A DNA stretch of 64,000 nt from Woeseiaceae bacterium (lineage in GTDB: Bacteria > Pseudomonadota > Gammaproteobacteria > Steroidobacterales > Woeseiaceae). Made by a program: the position numbers and the translations under genes. Below are positions 63,304 through 64,000 of this stretch, one piece after another (within the stretch, counting starts at the first letter, position 1; each line of letters starts with the position of its first letter). Under the pieces are notes generated by a model that was not told where the DNA came from, did no database searches, and saw nothing but the letters and a program-made list of their open reading frames with translations. The stretch covers positions 29,040 to 93,039 of the forward strand of contig JANQLK010000045.1 in the NCBI GenBank assembly GCA_028280615.1. The letters are read 5' to 3'.

Positions 63304-63788
63304 GCCGAGCACTGAGTTATCTCAAGACGTTCGCCCTGTGGGAGCTGCTTAAGGGTCTCGGAGTGACCGGGCGCAACTTCTTCAGAAAGAGCGTCACGAT
63401 CAACTACCCGGAGGAGAAAACCCCGCAGTCGCATCGCTTTCGCGGTCTGCACGCGCTGCGCCGCTATCCGAACGGCGAGGAGCGCTGTATCGCCTGCAAG
63501 CTCTGCGAGGCCGTGTGCCCCGCGCTCGCGATCACGATCGAGTCCGAAGTCGGCGAGGACGGCACGCGGCGTACGACGCGCTACGACATCGATCTGTTCA
63601 AGTGCATTTACTGCGGCTTCTGCGAAGAAGCCTGCCCGGTCGACGCGATCGTCGAGACGCGCATTCATGAGTACCACATGGAATCGCCGGGCGAGAACAT
63701 CATGACCAAGGACAAGCTCCTGGCCGTGGGGGACAAGTACGACGCAATGATCGCGGCCGACAAGGCAGCCGACGCGCCCTACAAATAA
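63300..63788 (+). CDS. nuoI: NADH-quinone oxidoreductase subunit I
   Basis: 162-residue subunit with two [4Fe-4S] clusters (N6a and N6b): [16 protein letters not shown] and [18 protein letters not shown]. The N-terminus has an amphipathic region ([20 protein letters not shown]) that contacts the membrane. The ATG overlaps the nuoH stop (ATGA); upstream continuation of the frame inside nuoH is not used. Confidence 0.97.
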   Translation: MSRALSYLKTFALWELLKGLGVTGRNFFRKSVTINYPEEKTPQSHRFRGLHALRRYPNGEERCIACKLCEAVCPALAITIESEVGEDGTRRTTRYDIDLFKCIYCGFCEEACPVDAIVETRIHEYHMESPGENIMTKDKLLAVGDKYDAMIAADKAADAPYK

Positions 63789-63798
63789 GAACGGGATC

Positions 63799-64000
63799 AT
63801 GTTTCAGGCAATACTCTTCTACCTGTTTTCGGCAGTGCTGGTCGGTGCTGCGCTCGGGGTCGTGTTCGCGCGCAATCCGGTGCACTCGGTCATGTTCCTG
63901 GTCCTGACCTTTTTCCAGAGCGCGATCCTGTGGCTCATGGCCGAGGCGGAATTCCTGGCGATCGTGCTCGTGCTGGTCTACGTCGGTGCCGTGATGGTGC
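63799..64000 (+). CDS. nuoJ: NADH-quinone oxidoreductase subunit J (5' fragment)
   Basis: First 67 residues of NuoJ (ND6), cut by the window end. It reads MFQAILFYLFSAVLVGAALG, then ARNPVHSVMFLVLTFFQSAI, and the conserved EAEFLAIVLVLVYVGAVMV of helix 3 where the proton-linked pi-bulge lies. GGGA lies upstream of the ATG. The operon must continue to nuoK-N beyond the window. Confidence 0.95.
   Translation, partial: MFQAILFYLFSAVLVGAALGVVFARNPVHSVMFLVLTFFQSAILWLMAEAEFLAIVLVLVYVGAVMV

Overview
The window is one contiguous piece of a GC-rich bacterial chromosome (roughly two thirds GC by eye) and reads as a gammaproteobacterium. The best evidence is gene order: ssrA, smpB, ratA, rnfH, bamE, fur, recN, nadK, hrcA, grpE, dnaK, dnaJ, dapB, carAB, greA, yhbY, rlmE, ftsH, folP, glmM, tpiA, secG, tRNA-Leu and nuoA-J form the classic gammaproteobacterial housekeeping block. 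A marine Woeseiales/Steroidobacterales-type lineage is a guess. No phage, complete IS, CRISPR or rRNA is visible.

Layout: 1-8.5 kb holds a HIT protein end, rsgA, orn, a DUF938 methyltransferase, a GFA protein, an SH3 coiled-coil protein, the divergent ppsA/ppsR pair (PEP synthase and its regulator), a DUF1249 protein and an unrecognised coiled-coil protein. 8.5-26.3 kb is the most lineage-specific part: the tail-specific protease Prc, several small membrane or exported proteins, a minus-strand operon of metallopeptidase lipoprotein, Ycf46-like AAA+ ATPase and FHA coiled-coil protein, an NlpC/P60 lipoprotein, a translationally coupled lipoprotein pair, SrkA kinase, DUF1684, an oxidoreductase, a GNAT enzyme, a large lipoprotein and an exported DUF442 protein. 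26.5-30.1 kb is frdCAB, a Wolinella-type dihaem fumarate reductase. 30.1-31.5 kb holds two degenerate copies of the ssrA 3' end, a DUF442 gene remnant, a terminator, tmRNA and smpB (trans-translation).

From 31.6 kb the conserved block runs to the right edge: an NSS transporter and palindromic element between smpB and ratA; envelope assembly (bamE), iron control (fur), repair (recN) and NAD kinase; the heat-shock set hrcA-grpE-dnaK-dnaJ, with a second palindromic element between grpE and dnaK and sigma32-like promoters before both; lysine and carbamoyl-phosphate synthesis; transcription/ribosome factors; ftsH-folP-glmM-tpiA-secG; tRNA-Leu(GAG); and the complex I operon nuoA to nuoJ, cut by the window end. 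Many genes overlap by 1-8 bases, indicating tight operons.

The best candidates for something undescribed are the metallopeptidase/Ycf46-like ATPase/FHA operon, the two palindromic elements with a common core, and the repeated ssrA 3'-end remnants.
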